Shown here: positions 6,151 to 14,626 of the stretch, one piece after another
Layout of the letters: each line of letters starts with the position of its first letter
Position numbering within the stretch: the first letter of the stretch is position 1
NCBI GenBank assembly: GCA_030150405.1
Contig: JASLFU010000001.1
Location: forward strand, 1-23,420
Source: Ignatzschineria sp.
GTDB taxonomy: Bacteria > Pseudomonadota > Gammaproteobacteria > Cardiobacteriales > Wohlfahrtiimonadaceae
DNA: 23,420 nt
Reading direction: 5' to 3'
Translations under genes and position numbers: made by a program
The notes under the pieces: model-generated
What the model was told of the DNA's origin: nothing
The model's database searches: none
The model's input: the letters and a program-made list of their open reading frames with translations, nothing else

Positions 6151-6711
6151 TTAATCCCGAATCACTCGACCACTCTTAAGCTCCACAATACGTGTTGGAG
6201 TGCTTAGCCCACCTACTTCACCCTCCATCACCCCTGCAAGTGATTTCCCAAAAAGCGCATCGATCTCCTCTGGGCTCTGTAATGGCGGGCCATTATGGAT
6301 ATTAGCACTGGTGGAGACAATCGCACTTCCCATCAGTTCACACAACTTTTTAGCATCGGGATGATTGGTAATACGAATAGCTAAAGAATGAAATTCCCCC
6401 CGAAGATAAGAGGGACATTTAGAAGAAGCTGGAACAATCCAAGTGTAACGAAATCCCCCCCTATACTCCCCTAAAATCTTGGCTTTCTCCGCCTCGGTGA
6501 GGGGTAAAATAAAGGGCATAAGCTGCTCAAAGTTAGCAGCCATAACAATAAAACCTTTGGATTCTGGGCGCTCTTTTAACGCCATTACTCTCTTAACAGC
6601 CTCCGGATTATGCGCATCTGCAGATAATCCATAAACCCCTTCCGTAGGATAAGCAATAAGCGCACCCAATTTGAGTGCGCTTGCTGCCGCTTCATGCGTT
6701 AACAACTTCAC
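6151..6711 (-). CDS. tsaC: L-threonylcarbamoyladenylate synthase (short TsaC form)
   Basis: TsaC makes threonylcarbamoyl-AMP from threonine, bicarbonate and ATP, the first step of the t6A37 modification of ANN-decoding tRNAs. The 186-residue protein is the short single-domain (YrdC) form. Conserved elements are YPTEGVYGLSAD (21-32), the KxR motif in ALKERPESKGF (44-54), AIRITNHPDAKKLC (111-124), and VSTSANIHNGPP (132-143) with PTR (172-174). The start is GTG at 6711; GGGAG seven bases upstream begins right behind the pitA stop codon, so the two genes are coupled with a nine-base gap. The stop is about 45 bases from the rpsT terminator, which also has A-runs that could serve this strand. Confidence 0.93.
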   Translation of the reverse strand: MKLLTHEAAASALKLGALIAYPTEGVYGLSADAHNPEAVKRVMALKERPESKGFIVMAANFEQLMPFILPLTEAEKAKILGEYRGGFRYTWIVPASSKCPSYLRGEFHSLAIRITNHPDAKKLCELMGSAIVSTSANIHNGPPLQSPEEIDALFGKSLAGVMEGEVGGLSTPTRIVELKSGRVIRD

Positions 6712-6720
6712 TTTAACTCC

Positions 6721-8196
6721 CTATTTTACAAAGAGCCAAGTGCCGAGAACATAGAGCCCAAACGACATCCCCATCGAAGCAGGGAGCGTAAGCACCCAAG
6801 CGATTAGAATATTTTTAACGGTGGACTTCTGCAAGCCAGATTTATTCGCCACCATCGTCCCCGCTACCGAACTCGATAAGATATGGGTAGTAGAAACAGG
6901 GAAACCCAAATGGCTCGCCCCCGCAATCGCAATTCCTGAAACAACCTGCGCACTTAAGCCTTGCGCATAGGTCATATCCTTCTTACCAATTTTTCCACCC
7001 ACCGTATCCACTACACGGCGCCAGCCGATCATCGTCCCCATGCCTAGAGCAAGCGCAACCGCTACAATAACCCAGAAAGGGGCATATTGTGTGGTTTTAG
7101 TGAGATCTCGAGAAATTGTCTTATACGATTTACGATATGAAGCGGGCAGCTCTTCTACACGCTCGAGAGTTTTAGAGATACTCGCTAAGCACATCACCTC
7201 ATTACGCACAGACCAGCGATCATCCACCGATAATTTCTCATAATCATCCACCCCTTCTAAAAGAGAGATTAGACGAGTCGCATGCTCTTTCATCTCGCTA
7301 TATTCACAGCTAAAAAGCCCAGCTTCCTTCTCTTCGCTCTTGCCGCCTGCGGGGTAGAGCTTTGAAAGTACAGCCTCATTTTTATCGTAATAAGAGATAA
7401 CATGCTCTGCGGCAACCCGTGTCTGCTCTATCTCAAAGGTGCTTGAGTTCATATCTAAAACAAACTTCGCCGGCACAATGCTAAAGAGCACTAGCATCAC
7501 AAGGCCAATCCCCTTCTGTCCATCATTCTGACCGTGGGCGTAACTCATTCCTAAAGCCGAAGTAATCAACCAGAAGCGGGGCCAAAAAGGAGGGCGCTTC
7601 TTCTTTTCTACCACATGCCGCTGATACGGCGTTTTATGAATATAGCTTTTAGGACGTAATTTAATTAATAAGAGCAGCAGTAATCCTGCTAATCCTCCCC
7701 CAATAAAGGGCGAGAAGAGTAACGACTCAAAGACATCGAGCGCTTTAGACCAGTTAACGCCCGCAAAGATTGAGCGCCCGGTTAAAAGGGCATTGGCCAA
7801 GCCTACCCCCAAAATAGAGCCGATGAGCGTATGGGAGCTTGATGCAGGAATTCCAAAATACCAAGTCCCTAAGTTCCACACGAGCGCTGAAATCAGAAGC
7901 GAAAAGACCATCACTAAGCCTTTTGCTGAACTGGCACTTGCTAGGAGATCCATCGGCAATAGATTCACAATGGCATACGCAACACCAAGCCCCCCGAGCA
8001 TAACCCCCAGGAAGTTAAAGATCCCGGAGAGAAAAACAGCCATTCGAGGCTTCATGGACTTTGTGTAGATCACCGTTGCTACAGCGTTTGCCGTATCATG
8101 GAAACCATTAACAAATTCAAACGCGAGTACTAAACCCACGGAAAATATTAACGTGAGAAAAACAAAAGGATCGAGCCCATTTAAAAATTCAAACAT
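6721..8196 (-). CDS. pitA: PitA-like low-affinity inorganic phosphate (metal-phosphate) transporter
   Basis: An inner-membrane transporter that takes up neutral metal-phosphate complexes with protons. The 491 residues are close to E. coli PitA (499). Both PiT signature halves are visible: NGFHDTANAVATVIYTKSM (30-48) in the N half and GFPVSTTHILSSSVAGTMV in the C half, plus GTWYFGIPASSSHTLIG (110-126) and AHGQNDGQKGIGLVM (220-234). A hydrophilic loop of about 110 residues (roughly 255-370) separates the two membrane halves, as in PitA. No DUF47/PhoU-like partner gene is next to it. It lies 92 bases downstream of gor and nine bases upstream of tsaC; the ribosome-binding site before the ATG is weak. 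Confidence 0.94.
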   Translation of the reverse strand: MFEFLNGLDPFVFLTLIFSVGLVLAFEFVNGFHDTANAVATVIYTKSMKPRMAVFLSGIFNFLGVMLGGLGVAYAIVNLLPMDLLASASSAKGLVMVFSLLISALVWNLGTWYFGIPASSSHTLIGSILGVGLANALLTGRSIFAGVNWSKALDVFESLLFSPFIGGGLAGLLLLLLIKLRPKSYIHKTPYQRHVVEKKKRPPFWPRFWLITSALGMSYAHGQNDGQKGIGLVMLVLFSIVPAKFVLDMNSSTFEIEQTRVAAEHVISYYDKNEAVLSKLYPAGGKSEEKEAGLFSCEYSEMKEHATRLISLLEGVDDYEKLSVDDRWSVRNEVMCLASISKTLERVEELPASYRKSYKTISRDLTKTTQYAPFWVIVAVALALGMGTMIGWRRVVDTVGGKIGKKDMTYAQGLSAQVVSGIAIAGASHLGFPVSTTHILSSSVAGTMVANKSGLQKSTVKNILIAWVLTLPASMGMSFGLYVLGTWLFVK

Positions 8197-8272
8197 CTGT
8201 CGTTATCTCTTATTAAAAGGAAATATGCGCGCCATAGGTTGGGAATTAAAAGCAGCACTCCTCTCCCTATAG

Positions 8273-8285
8273 CGCACCTTGTGCG
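8273..8285 (-). repeat. Small hairpin behind gor
   Basis: CGCAC-CTT-GTGCG lies four bases behind the gor stop on the minus strand. No T-run follows it, so it is more likely a stability element than a terminator, and gor-pitA read-through is possible. Confidence 0.3.
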
Positions 8286-8288
8286 TTA

Positions 8289-9644
8289 TTAACGCATGGT
8301 CACGAGCTCTTCTGCCGCTGTAGGATGGAGAGCTACCGTATCATCAAAATCACGCTTACGAGCGCCCATCTGTACCGCTACTGCAAATCCTTGAAGCATC
8401 TCATCGACTGTAGGACCAAAAAGATGAACACCTACAATCTTCTCCTCTTCCCCTACGGTTACCATCTTCATCGCTGTTTTTACAGGCTTTTCACTAAAGT
8501 TGGAGTACATAGAGGTAAATGAAGCGGTGTAACACTTCACATTCTCTTTGCCATATTGTTCGATTGCCTCTTTCTCTGTAATTCCCGTCGTTCCAATGGG
8601 AGGATGAGTAAAGACAATGCTAGGAATCTCTTCATAGGGGAGATGGCGCCCCTCCATTCCGTTATGTAAACGATCTGCCAAACGACGCCCTGCTGCAATA
8701 GCGACCGGCGTTAACTGGAAGTTGCCGCCAATAATATCGCCGATCACATAAAATCCGGGAATATTGGTCTCCTGATATTTATCTACATTGATCGTGCCAT
8801 CAGGGTTAGGTTTAATCGCTGTATTTTCTAATCCAATATTATGAGTGTTATAACCGCGACCGATCGCCCAAACCAAAATATCCACTTCGATCTCTTCAGT
8901 TTCGGTCTTCACTAAGAGAGAGCCATCTTCCTGCTTAATCACCTCCTGCACATGGGAGTTATTATGCAGCGTTAAGGTATCGCTCGCCTCTAAAACTTCT
9001 CGCAAATGATCGGTAACATAGCTATCAAATGAACGGAGTACCATATCGCCCCGGCAAATGAGGTGCGCATGCGAACCAAGGGCTGAAAGTACCTGCGCAA
9101 GCTCTACCGCAATATAACCTCCCCCTACAACTGCCGCTCGTTTGGGCGCTTCTTCCATTGAGAAAAACTCATCCGAAGTGATGCCAAACTCTGCCCCAGG
9201 AATCTCCGGTACTAAAGGATACCCTCCTGTAGAGACTACGATAATATCTGCCGAATACTCCTCGCCATTAACGCTCACTCGTTTATCATCCACAAACTTC
9301 GCCTCGCCATGGATCACATCCACGCCAGCATCGGGCATATAGCTTTCGTTATACCAGTTAACAATATTGCGGATATAGGTATCGCTCTTCTCTTTGAGGG
9401 TTTTCCAAGAGAACTCCGGCTTACCAAATGTAAAGCCATACCCTTTTGCATCATCAAACATATGCGCAATATTTGCTGCGTTCCAGAGGATTTTCTTCGG
9501 CACACACCCTACGTTCACACAGGTACCACCCAGCTTATTTTTCTCAATTAAGAGACACTTTACGCCGTAACTTGCTGCGCGCTCTGCATAGGAGAGTCCA
9601 CCTGAACCACCGCCAATGACAATTGCGTCATACTGTTTACTCAT
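8289..9644 (-). CDS. gor: Glutathione-disulfide reductase
   Basis: A cytoplasmic FAD enzyme that reduces oxidised glutathione with NADPH, keeping the thiol pool reduced. The 451-residue protein has the length of E. coli Gor (450). The FAD motif GGGSGG is at 11-16, and the redox disulfide pair Cys42/Cys47 lies in GGTCVNVGCVPKK (39-51). The NADPH-domain motif VVGGGYIAVELA follows. The second FAD contact is FYVIGDIIGG, and the catalytic His is in VALHPTAAEE at the C-terminus (ends ELVTMR). An AAAGGG site precedes the ATG. It lies 134 bases behind dolP on the same strand, and that gap contains a symmetrical TTGTGA-CA-TCACAA site. Confidence 0.96.
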   Translation of the reverse strand: MSKQYDAIVIGGGSGGLSYAERAASYGVKCLLIEKNKLGGTCVNVGCVPKKILWNAANIAHMFDDAKGYGFTFGKPEFSWKTLKEKSDTYIRNIVNWYNESYMPDAGVDVIHGEAKFVDDKRVSVNGEEYSADIIVVSTGGYPLVPEIPGAEFGITSDEFFSMEEAPKRAAVVGGGYIAVELAQVLSALGSHAHLICRGDMVLRSFDSYVTDHLREVLEASDTLTLHNNSHVQEVIKQEDGSLLVKTETEEIEVDILVWAIGRGYNTHNIGLENTAIKPNPDGTINVDKYQETNIPGFYVIGDIIGGNFQLTPVAIAAGRRLADRLHNGMEGRHLPYEEIPSIVFTHPPIGTTGITEKEAIEQYGKENVKCYTASFTSMYSNFSEKPVKTAMKMVTVGEEEKIVGVHLFGPTVDEMLQGFAVAVQMGARKRDFDDTVALHPTAAEELVTMR

Positions 9645-9707
9645 TTTTTACCCTTTTAAATTCTTTATTAAAACAAACACTAAAAATAAAATTGTAGATC
9701 TAATCCA

Positions 9708-9746
9708 TCTCGATAATTGCACAGGCTTGTGACATCACAATCGAGA
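9708..9746 (-). promoter_or_regulatory. Nested inverted repeats between dolP and gor
   Basis: An outer repeat TCTCGAT (9708-9714)/ATCGAGA (9740-9746) encloses the palindrome TTGTGA-CA-TCACAA (9727-9740). The inner site has CRP-like half-sites, but only two bases separate them instead of six. It could be an operator ahead of gor or an RNA hairpin. A weak AAGCC/GGCTT hairpin sits right behind the dolP stop. Confidence 0.3.
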
Positions 9747-9778
9747 CAGATTTCAAAACTCACTGAAAGCCTCTGGGC

Positions 9779-10354
9779 TTAGCGCACGATCTCAAAAAGC
9801 GGTACAACTTCATCTACACCCGCGACTTTGCGCACAATGTCGATCGCCACTTGTGCTTCTTGTGGATTCACGATCCCCATTAAATATACCCGGCGATTAG
9901 AGCTCTTCACCTTGACATGGGCAGAGTTAAAGCCTTCTAACTTAATCCCCGTTGTTAATGCAGTTTTCACCTTTGTAGTTAACATCGTATCGGCACTGCG
10001 GCTACCAATAGAGGCAGGCTCACTGATGATCAGCTCGTTATAGATCTCTTTAACATGATCTGTTTTACGCACCACATCTTCTACATAGAGCCCAAACTGT
10101 CGAGTGGGGACTTCACCTGTAATTAAAACATTTTGGTTATAACTTAAGATGCTCACATGGGCTGCCTGACGGTCGGGGAGCTGCCCTAACACATTTTGCA
10201 CCTTAACCGGGATAGCATTATCTTCCACAATCGCTCCCGACGTTCTACGCTCATTAATCCCCAGAGCCGTTGCCCCCGCCCCTCCTGCAATTAAGGTAGG
10301 AACACATGCGGTTAACACCAACATAAAGGTGGAAATTATCGCCAATTTTCTCAT
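9779..10354 (-). CDS. dolP: Dual-BON-domain outer-membrane lipoprotein
   Basis: DolP (YraP) binds anionic phospholipids at the outer membrane and helps maintain envelope integrity and BAM function. The 191-residue product equals the E. coli length as I recall it. The lipobox is LTAC with Cys17, and Val/Pro at +2/+3 give no inner-membrane retention signal. BON domain 1 spans about 45-115 (around SILSYNQNVLITGEVP) and BON domain 2 about 120-190 (VKVKSSNRRVYLMGIV). The gene follows the SIS-domain gene with an 81-base gap, the same diaA-dolP order as in E. coli, where dolP is a sigma-E target. Confidence 0.93.
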   Translation of the reverse strand: MRKLAIISTFMLVLTACVPTLIAGGAGATALGINERRTSGAIVEDNAIPVKVQNVLGQLPDRQAAHVSILSYNQNVLITGEVPTRQFGLYVEDVVRKTDHVKEIYNELIISEPASIGSRSADTMLTTKVKTALTTGIKLEGFNSAHVKVKSSNRRVYLMGIVNPQEAQVAIDIVRKVAGVDEVVPLFEIVR

Positions 10355-10435
10355 ACTTCTACTCTCTTTTTCTGTTTGCTGAAGGCTAAAATTGCCCTAA
10401 AACCATGAATAATCTTCGATATTGGGGTCAATCGA

Positions 10436-11005
10436 TTACGCAAACTCTGCATCAATGAGCCCACACCAAATATGAATCACCAATATATGCACCTCTTGAA
10501 TACGAGCCGTTCGACCACTTGGTGCATGAAGTAACGTGATATTAGGGGAATTAAATTCTTTAAGTTTCCCGCCATCCTCACCGGTCAGCGCTAACACATA
10601 GAGCCCCTTCTTTAAGGCCTCTTCAATCGCGCGATTAATACTATTGGAGTTCCCACTTGTGCTAATCGCTACAAGGATATCCCCCTCTTGCCCAAGCGCT
10701 TGAACCTGTTTAGCAAAGACTTCATCGTAGTGATAGTCATTTGCTATCGAAGTTAAATTGGAGCTATCGGTTGTCAATGCAATAGCAGGAAGAGGGGCGC
10801 GCTCCTTCTCAAAACGATTAATCAACTCTGCTGAAAAATGTTGTGCATCAGCAGCTGAGCCCCCATTTCCACAAATCAGCACCTTATTTCCTGCTTTAAG
10901 CTGGGCAATAAGACGCTCACCTGTGGTTTGAATCTGCTCAACCATACTCTCAAGCGCGCGCTCTTTAACCGCTATGCTCTCTTGAATCTCTTCTCGTATT
11001 CTCAT
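10436..11005 (-). CDS. SIS-domain phosphoheptose isomerase / DiaA-type protein
   Basis: The family includes GmhA, which converts sedoheptulose 7-phosphate to D-glycero-D-manno-heptose 7-phosphate for LPS, and DiaA, a DnaA-binding initiation factor. The 189-residue protein shows the SIS phosphosugar site CGNGGSAADAQHFSAEL (45-61) and AISTSGNSNSINRAI (113-127), then TARIQEVHILVIHIW (166-180). Position next to dolP is that of diaA. However, the four GmhA metal/catalytic positions are all kept: His56, Glu60, Gln170 and His178. From memory, E. coli DiaA has lost the Glu and the last His. It may therefore be an active isomerase, a DnaA regulator, or both, so no symbol is given. The ribosome-binding site is weak. 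It follows rpoH behind a terminator. Confidence 0.85.
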   Translation of the reverse strand: MRIREEIQESIAVKERALESMVEQIQTTGERLIAQLKAGNKVLICGNGGSAADAQHFSAELINRFEKERAPLPAIALTTDSSNLTSIANDYHYDEVFAKQVQALGQEGDILVAISTSGNSNSINRAIEEALKKGLYVLALTGEDGGKLKEFNSPNITLLHAPSGRTARIQEVHILVIHIWCGLIDAEFA

Positions 11006-11065
11006 CTTTTAATATCTTTTATGCTCTTCGGGCGCAAAACCCATCCATATTTTAATGTCGCTCAT

Positions 11066-11102
11066 AAGATAAAAGACCCAGCGACTATGCTGAGTCTTTT
11101 AT
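11066..11102 (-). terminator. Intrinsic terminator of rpoH
   Basis: On the minus strand AAAAGACTCAGC pairs with GCTGGGTCTTTT over 12 bp with one G-U pair around a six-base loop (plus-strand arms 11071-11082 and 11089-11100), followed by TTTTATCTT. It lies directly behind the rpoH stop. Confidence 0.88.
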
Positions 11103-11114
11103 AAAAATAGTCCA

Positions 11115-11993
11115 CTAGACGGTTAGAAGATGCTTCATCTTATTCATCGCCTGTGATTCGATCTGTCTAATCCGTTCTGCAGAGACAGAGTATTTCTTTG
11201 CAAGATCGGTTAAGGTTGGGCGAGGCTCATCATCTTCCCGCATCCAGCGCTGAACAATAATATCTCGACTACGCTCATCAAGCTCTCCAATCGCTTCATT
11301 TAAGAGCGCCTGATTGTGCTCGATATAATCCTCCTCCTCTGCTTGCTCTGAAGGATCTAAAGCTCGGCTCGAAAGCCAATCCGAAGGGGTAAAGCCCGCA
11401 TCATCACTCTCACTATTGCCGGGAAGATCAAAGGCTAAATCATTAGAGAAGAGGCGCATCTCCATGCGGCGCACTTCATCTACACTCACCTTAAGATCTT
11501 TTGCAATCGCTTCTGTCTCCTCTTCCGAGAGCCATCCAATATGCTCTTTGGAAGAGCGCAAATTAAAGAAGAGTTTACGCTGCGCCTTTGTTGTTGCAAC
11601 CTTAACAATTCGCCAGTTACGCACAACAAAATCGTGGATCTCCGACTTAATCCAATAAACAGCAAAGGAGATCAAACGAACATTATAGGAAGGATCAAAA
11701 CGTTTAACCGCCTTCATTAGGCCCACATTTCCTTCCTGTACTAGATCTATAAGGGGCAAGCCATAACCTGTATAGCTCTTTGCCACATGCACCACAAATT
11801 TCAGATGCGAAAGGATCAGACTCTGCGCTGCATGAAGATCCTCATGCTCGATAAAACGATAAGCAAGCTCCCGCTCCTCTTCAGCCGTTAATGTCGGGAT
11901 ATCCCCAATCGCACTGATATAAGCATCCATCCCATCGGCTAATGCGGGGAATGTATTTGCACGCAATACTAGTTCTTTACTCATATTTGGCAT
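11115..11993 (-). CDS. rpoH: RNA polymerase heat-shock sigma factor 32
   Basis: RpoH directs RNA polymerase to chaperone and protease promoters during heat and envelope stress. The 292-residue protein (E. coli 284) has region 2 with DLVQEGNVGLMKAVKRFDP (83-101) and RLISFAVYWIKSEIHDFVV (106-124), and the diagnostic RpoH box QRKLFFNLR (138-146). Region 4 carries a helix-turn-helix in LTDLAKKYSVSAERIRQIE near 257-275. The first ATG (MPNMSKEL) is taken because GGAGG lies nine bases before it; the internal ATG three codons on is possible. The ftsYEX genes that precede rpoH in E. coli are absent here. The gene is divergent from maeB. Confidence 0.96.
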   Translation of the reverse strand: MPNMSKELVLRANTFPALADGMDAYISAIGDIPTLTAEEERELAYRFIEHEDLHAAQSLILSHLKFVVHVAKSYTGYGLPLIDLVQEGNVGLMKAVKRFDPSYNVRLISFAVYWIKSEIHDFVVRNWRIVKVATTKAQRKLFFNLRSSKEHIGWLSEEETEAIAKDLKVSVDEVRRMEMRLFSNDLAFDLPGNSESDDAGFTPSDWLSSRALDPSEQAEEEDYIEHNQALLNEAIGELDERSRDIIVQRWMREDDEPRPTLTDLAKKYSVSAERIRQIESQAMNKMKHLLTV

Positions 11994-12098
11994 TTTACAA
12001 TACCTCCAAATCTCTTATTCGCCAGCTCCTCCCTATTTTAGCGCGCCCTAAATAAAAGCGCTTTACAGGGTAAGTTTTGGCCTTTTACTTAATGGGAT

Positions 12099-12126
12099 AT
12101 TATAGCAAATAATGAAGAAAAGTTCC
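12099..12126 (-). promoter_or_regulatory. Candidate rpoH promoter with sigma-E-like -35
   Basis: On the minus strand a perfect TATAAT (plus-strand ATTATA, 12099-12104) lies about 105 bases before the rpoH start. Fifteen bases upstream of it is GGAACTT (plus-strand AAGTTCC, 12120-12126), the core of the sigma-E -35 element. The -10 also reads CTATAA, partly like GTCTAA. No good sigma-70 -35 exists at 17 bases. E. coli rpoH has a sigma-E promoter, so a dual or sigma-E-type promoter is plausible here. Confidence 0.45.
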
Positions 12127-12139
12127 TGTTTTTATCCCC

Positions 12140-12189
12140 GCTTAACCCTTCTCCTTTTAAGGCAAAAAGAGGAGATTGGGGGCTTAAGC
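12140..12189. repeat. Long imperfect inverted repeat between rpoH and maeB
   Basis: GCTTAACCC-TT-CTCC (12140-12154) can pair with GGAG-ATT-GGG-ggc-TTAAGC (12171-12189), giving a bulged stem of about 13 bp. It is in the 294-base divergent region (11994-12287), away from either start codon. It has no T-run. The rest of the gap shows no gene. Confidence 0.3.
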
Positions 12190-12287
12190 TCTGCCTACTC
12201 ATTTACCAGGAGCGGAGTAGATAACTTGTCTTTTCCTTGTTACTATCAATAGCTCTTAACCCCTAATTTTCATGAGGCAGAAACTGA

Positions 12288-14624
12288 ATGGCATCTAACA
12301 ACAATAATAATGATAATGCGATCGAAGATCTTCGCGTTGAAGCACTTCGCTATCATTCCCATCCAAAGCCCGGCAAAATTTCGGTCGAGGCGATTAAACC
12401 TTTAGTTAATCAGCGCGACCTCTCGCTTGCATACTCTCCCGGCGTTGCCTACGCCTGTGAAGAGATCCAAAAAGATCCTTTAACCGCTCTCGATTACACC
12501 TCCCGCGGCAATCTTGTAGCCGTGATTAGTAACGGTACCGCTGTTTTAGGATTAGGCGATATTGGCCCCCTAGCAGGAAAACCTGTGATGGAAGGGAAAG
12601 GCGTTCTCTTTAAAAAATTCTCCGATATCGATGTTTTCGATATTGAGATCGACGAGCAAGACCCCGATAAATTAATCGATATTATCGCCAGTCTTGAGCC
12701 CACATTTGGCGGCATTAACCTCGAAGATATTAAAGCGCCAGAGTGCTTCTATATTGAAGAAGAGTTAAAACGCCGCATGAATATTCCCGTCTTTCATGAC
12801 GACCAGCACGGCACCGCTATTATTGCAGCGGCGGGCGTATTAAACGCTCTTAAATTGGCCAATAAAAAGATCGAAGAGATTCAACTTGTCTGTTCTGGCG
12901 CAGGTGCAGCGGCGATCTCCTGCTTAAACTTACTAGTTCAGCTCGGACTTAAAAAAGAACATATCGTAGTTGTCGATCGAGATGGCGTGGTCAATCATCA
13001 TCGAGCGGAAGAATCCTTAGATAAATATAAAAAGCACTATCTTCGCGAAACTGACAAAATGACGCTTAACGAAGTCATTGAAGATGCGGATGTCTTTTTA
13101 GGTCTTTCTGCGCCCGGCGTTTTAACGCAAGAGATGGTCAAGAAGATGGCGCCTAATCCGCTTATCTTTGCTCTTGCAAATCCTGAACCTGAAATTCGTC
13201 CAGAACTTGCTCTTGAAGTGCGTGAAGATGCGATTTTAGCTACAGGCCGTTCTGACTACCCCAACCAGGTCAATAATGTTCTCTGCTTCCCCTATCTCTT
13301 CCGTGGCGCTCTCGATTGTGGCGCAACCGAAATCAACGAAGAGATGAAGATGGCTTGTGTAAAAGCCATTGCAGAACTGACCCATAAAGAGCCCACTGAT
13401 GAGGTGCTCCATGCCTATCAAGGCGAATCTCTCCGTTTTGGGCGTAATTATATTATCCCCAAACCTTTTGACCCTCGCTTAATTGTAGATCTACCCATTG
13501 CTGTTGCGAAAGCCGCTATGGAGTCGGGCGTTGCTCTACGTCCCATTCAAGATTTTGATGAGTATCGTGCCCGCTTAGGGGAGCACTTTAATAAAACCAA
13601 TATGGCGATGCGCTCTATCTTTAATCAAGCAAAAGAGAATGCACGCACAATCGCCTACTGTGAAGGGGAAGATGAGCGTGTACTGCGCGCAGTTCAACTT
13701 GTTAAACAAGATAAGCTCGCAAACCCCATTCTTATCGGCCAGCCCGAGGTGATTGCACAAAAGCTTGAAGAGAATGGCATTCGCCTAAACACTCGTGTGC
13801 TCGCCCCCACAGATAAGATCAGCAAAGATTTTGAGAGTGAAGAGATTCAGATCATCGACTACCGCAACCCTCCCTATTTAGAAGAGTGTGCGGCTCGTTA
13901 TTATGATCTTATGAAGCGTAAAGGGATCACTCCTGAGCTGGCTCGTCAACGGATGCAGACTCGAGGCAACCTACTTGCCGCTATGCTTTTAGAGCTCGGC
14001 ATGATTGATGGTCAAATTAGCGGTGTACTAGGACAATATCATCGCCACGTGCATCATATGGTTGACGCTTTAGGATTACGGGAAGAGACTACCCAGCCTG
14101 CAGCGGTGAGTGTTCTCCTCTCCCCGAAAGGCCCTCTCTTCTTCTGCGATACCCATGTAAATGAGGATCCCACCGCCGAAGAGCTAGCTGACATTACGAA
14201 GATGGCCGCACAAGTGGTGGAGCGTTTTGGCATCACTCCTAAAGTTGCGATCGCTTCGCACTCAAATTTTGGATCGCGAGAATCTAAATTCTCCACCAAA
14301 ATGCAAAAGACCTATGAGATTCTTAAAGAAACTGCACCTGATCTTCAAGTGGAAGGAGAGATGCAGCCCGATCTTGCTATTTGGGATCGTTATCGTAAAG
14401 CGTACTTCCCCGATACCGAGCTCGAAGGGATGGCGAATCTCTTTATCTTTGCAAATATCGATACCGCAAATGTCTCTTATAACTTTGTAAGAGCCATTAC
14501 CGATAGCGTTGTCGTTGGCCCAATTGTGATGGGGATTGCTAAACCCGCACATATCGTCACAAACGTAGCTACTGCCCGTAGAATTGTGAATGTAACGGCC
14601 ATTTGCGCTACAGATGAGATTTAG
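12288..14624 (+). CDS. maeB: NADP-dependent malic enzyme with C-terminal phosphotransacetylase-like domain
   Basis: Converts malate to pyruvate and CO2 with NADP+, supplying NADPH and pyruvate. The 778-residue protein has the two-part MaeB architecture. The malic enzyme part spans about 1-430, with SLAYSPGVAYACEEI (46-60), SNGTAVLGLGDIGPLAGKPV (81-100), PVFHDDQHGTA (167-177) and NADP-fold GAGAAAISC (204-212). The second part (about 445-775) resembles phosphate acetyltransferase (AYCEGEDERVLRA, LLAAMLLELGMIDGQISG, ending with NVTAICATDEI). In MaeB homologues this part is regulatory, binding acetyl-CoA. The N-terminus carries an unusual Asn tract (NNNNNDN, residues 4-10) encoded by AAC/AAT repeats. 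A GAGG site precedes the ATG by about ten bases. It is divergent from rpoH and followed by a large inverted repeat and a terminator. Confidence 0.95.
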   Translation: MASNNNNNDNAIEDLRVEALRYHSHPKPGKISVEAIKPLVNQRDLSLAYSPGVAYACEEIQKDPLTALDYTSRGNLVAVISNGTAVLGLGDIGPLAGKPVMEGKGVLFKKFSDIDVFDIEIDEQDPDKLIDIIASLEPTFGGINLEDIKAPECFYIEEELKRRMNIPVFHDDQHGTAIIAAAGVLNALKLANKKIEEIQLVCSGAGAAAISCLNLLVQLGLKKEHIVVVDRDGVVNHHRAEESLDKYKKHYLRETDKMTLNEVIEDADVFLGLSAPGVLTQEMVKKMAPNPLIFALANPEPEIRPELALEVREDAILATGRSDYPNQVNNVLCFPYLFRGALDCGATEINEEMKMACVKAIAELTHKEPTDEVLHAYQGESLRFGRNYIIPKPFDPRLIVDLPIAVAKAAMESGVALRPIQDFDEYRARLGEHFNKTNMAMRSIFNQAKENARTIAYCEGEDERVLRAVQLVKQDKLANPILIGQPEVIAQKLEENGIRLNTRVLAPTDKISKDFESEEIQIIDYRNPPYLEECAARYYDLMKRKGITPELARQRMQTRGNLLAAMLLELGMIDGQISGVLGQYHRHVHHMVDALGLREETTQPAAVSVLLSPKGPLFFCDTHVNEDPTAEELADITKMAAQVVERFGITPKVAIASHSNFGSRESKFSTKMQKTYEILKETAPDLQVEGEMQPDLAIWDRYRKAYFPDTELEGMANLFIFANIDTANVSYNFVRAITDSVVVGPIVMGIAKPAHIVTNVATARRIVNVTAICATDEI

Positions 14625-14626
14625 CG

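Noticed and set aside
9727..9740. Possible CRP site TTGTGA...TCACAA before gor
   Set aside because: CRP needs six bases between TGTGA and TCACA; here there are two, so it is listed only as an unassigned palindrome.
12297..12323. Asn-coding AAC/AAT tract at the maeB N-terminus as a phase-variable repeat
   Set aside because: The tract is short and mixes AAC, AAT and GAT codons in triplets, so slippage would not shift frame; it is noted only as a compositional oddity.
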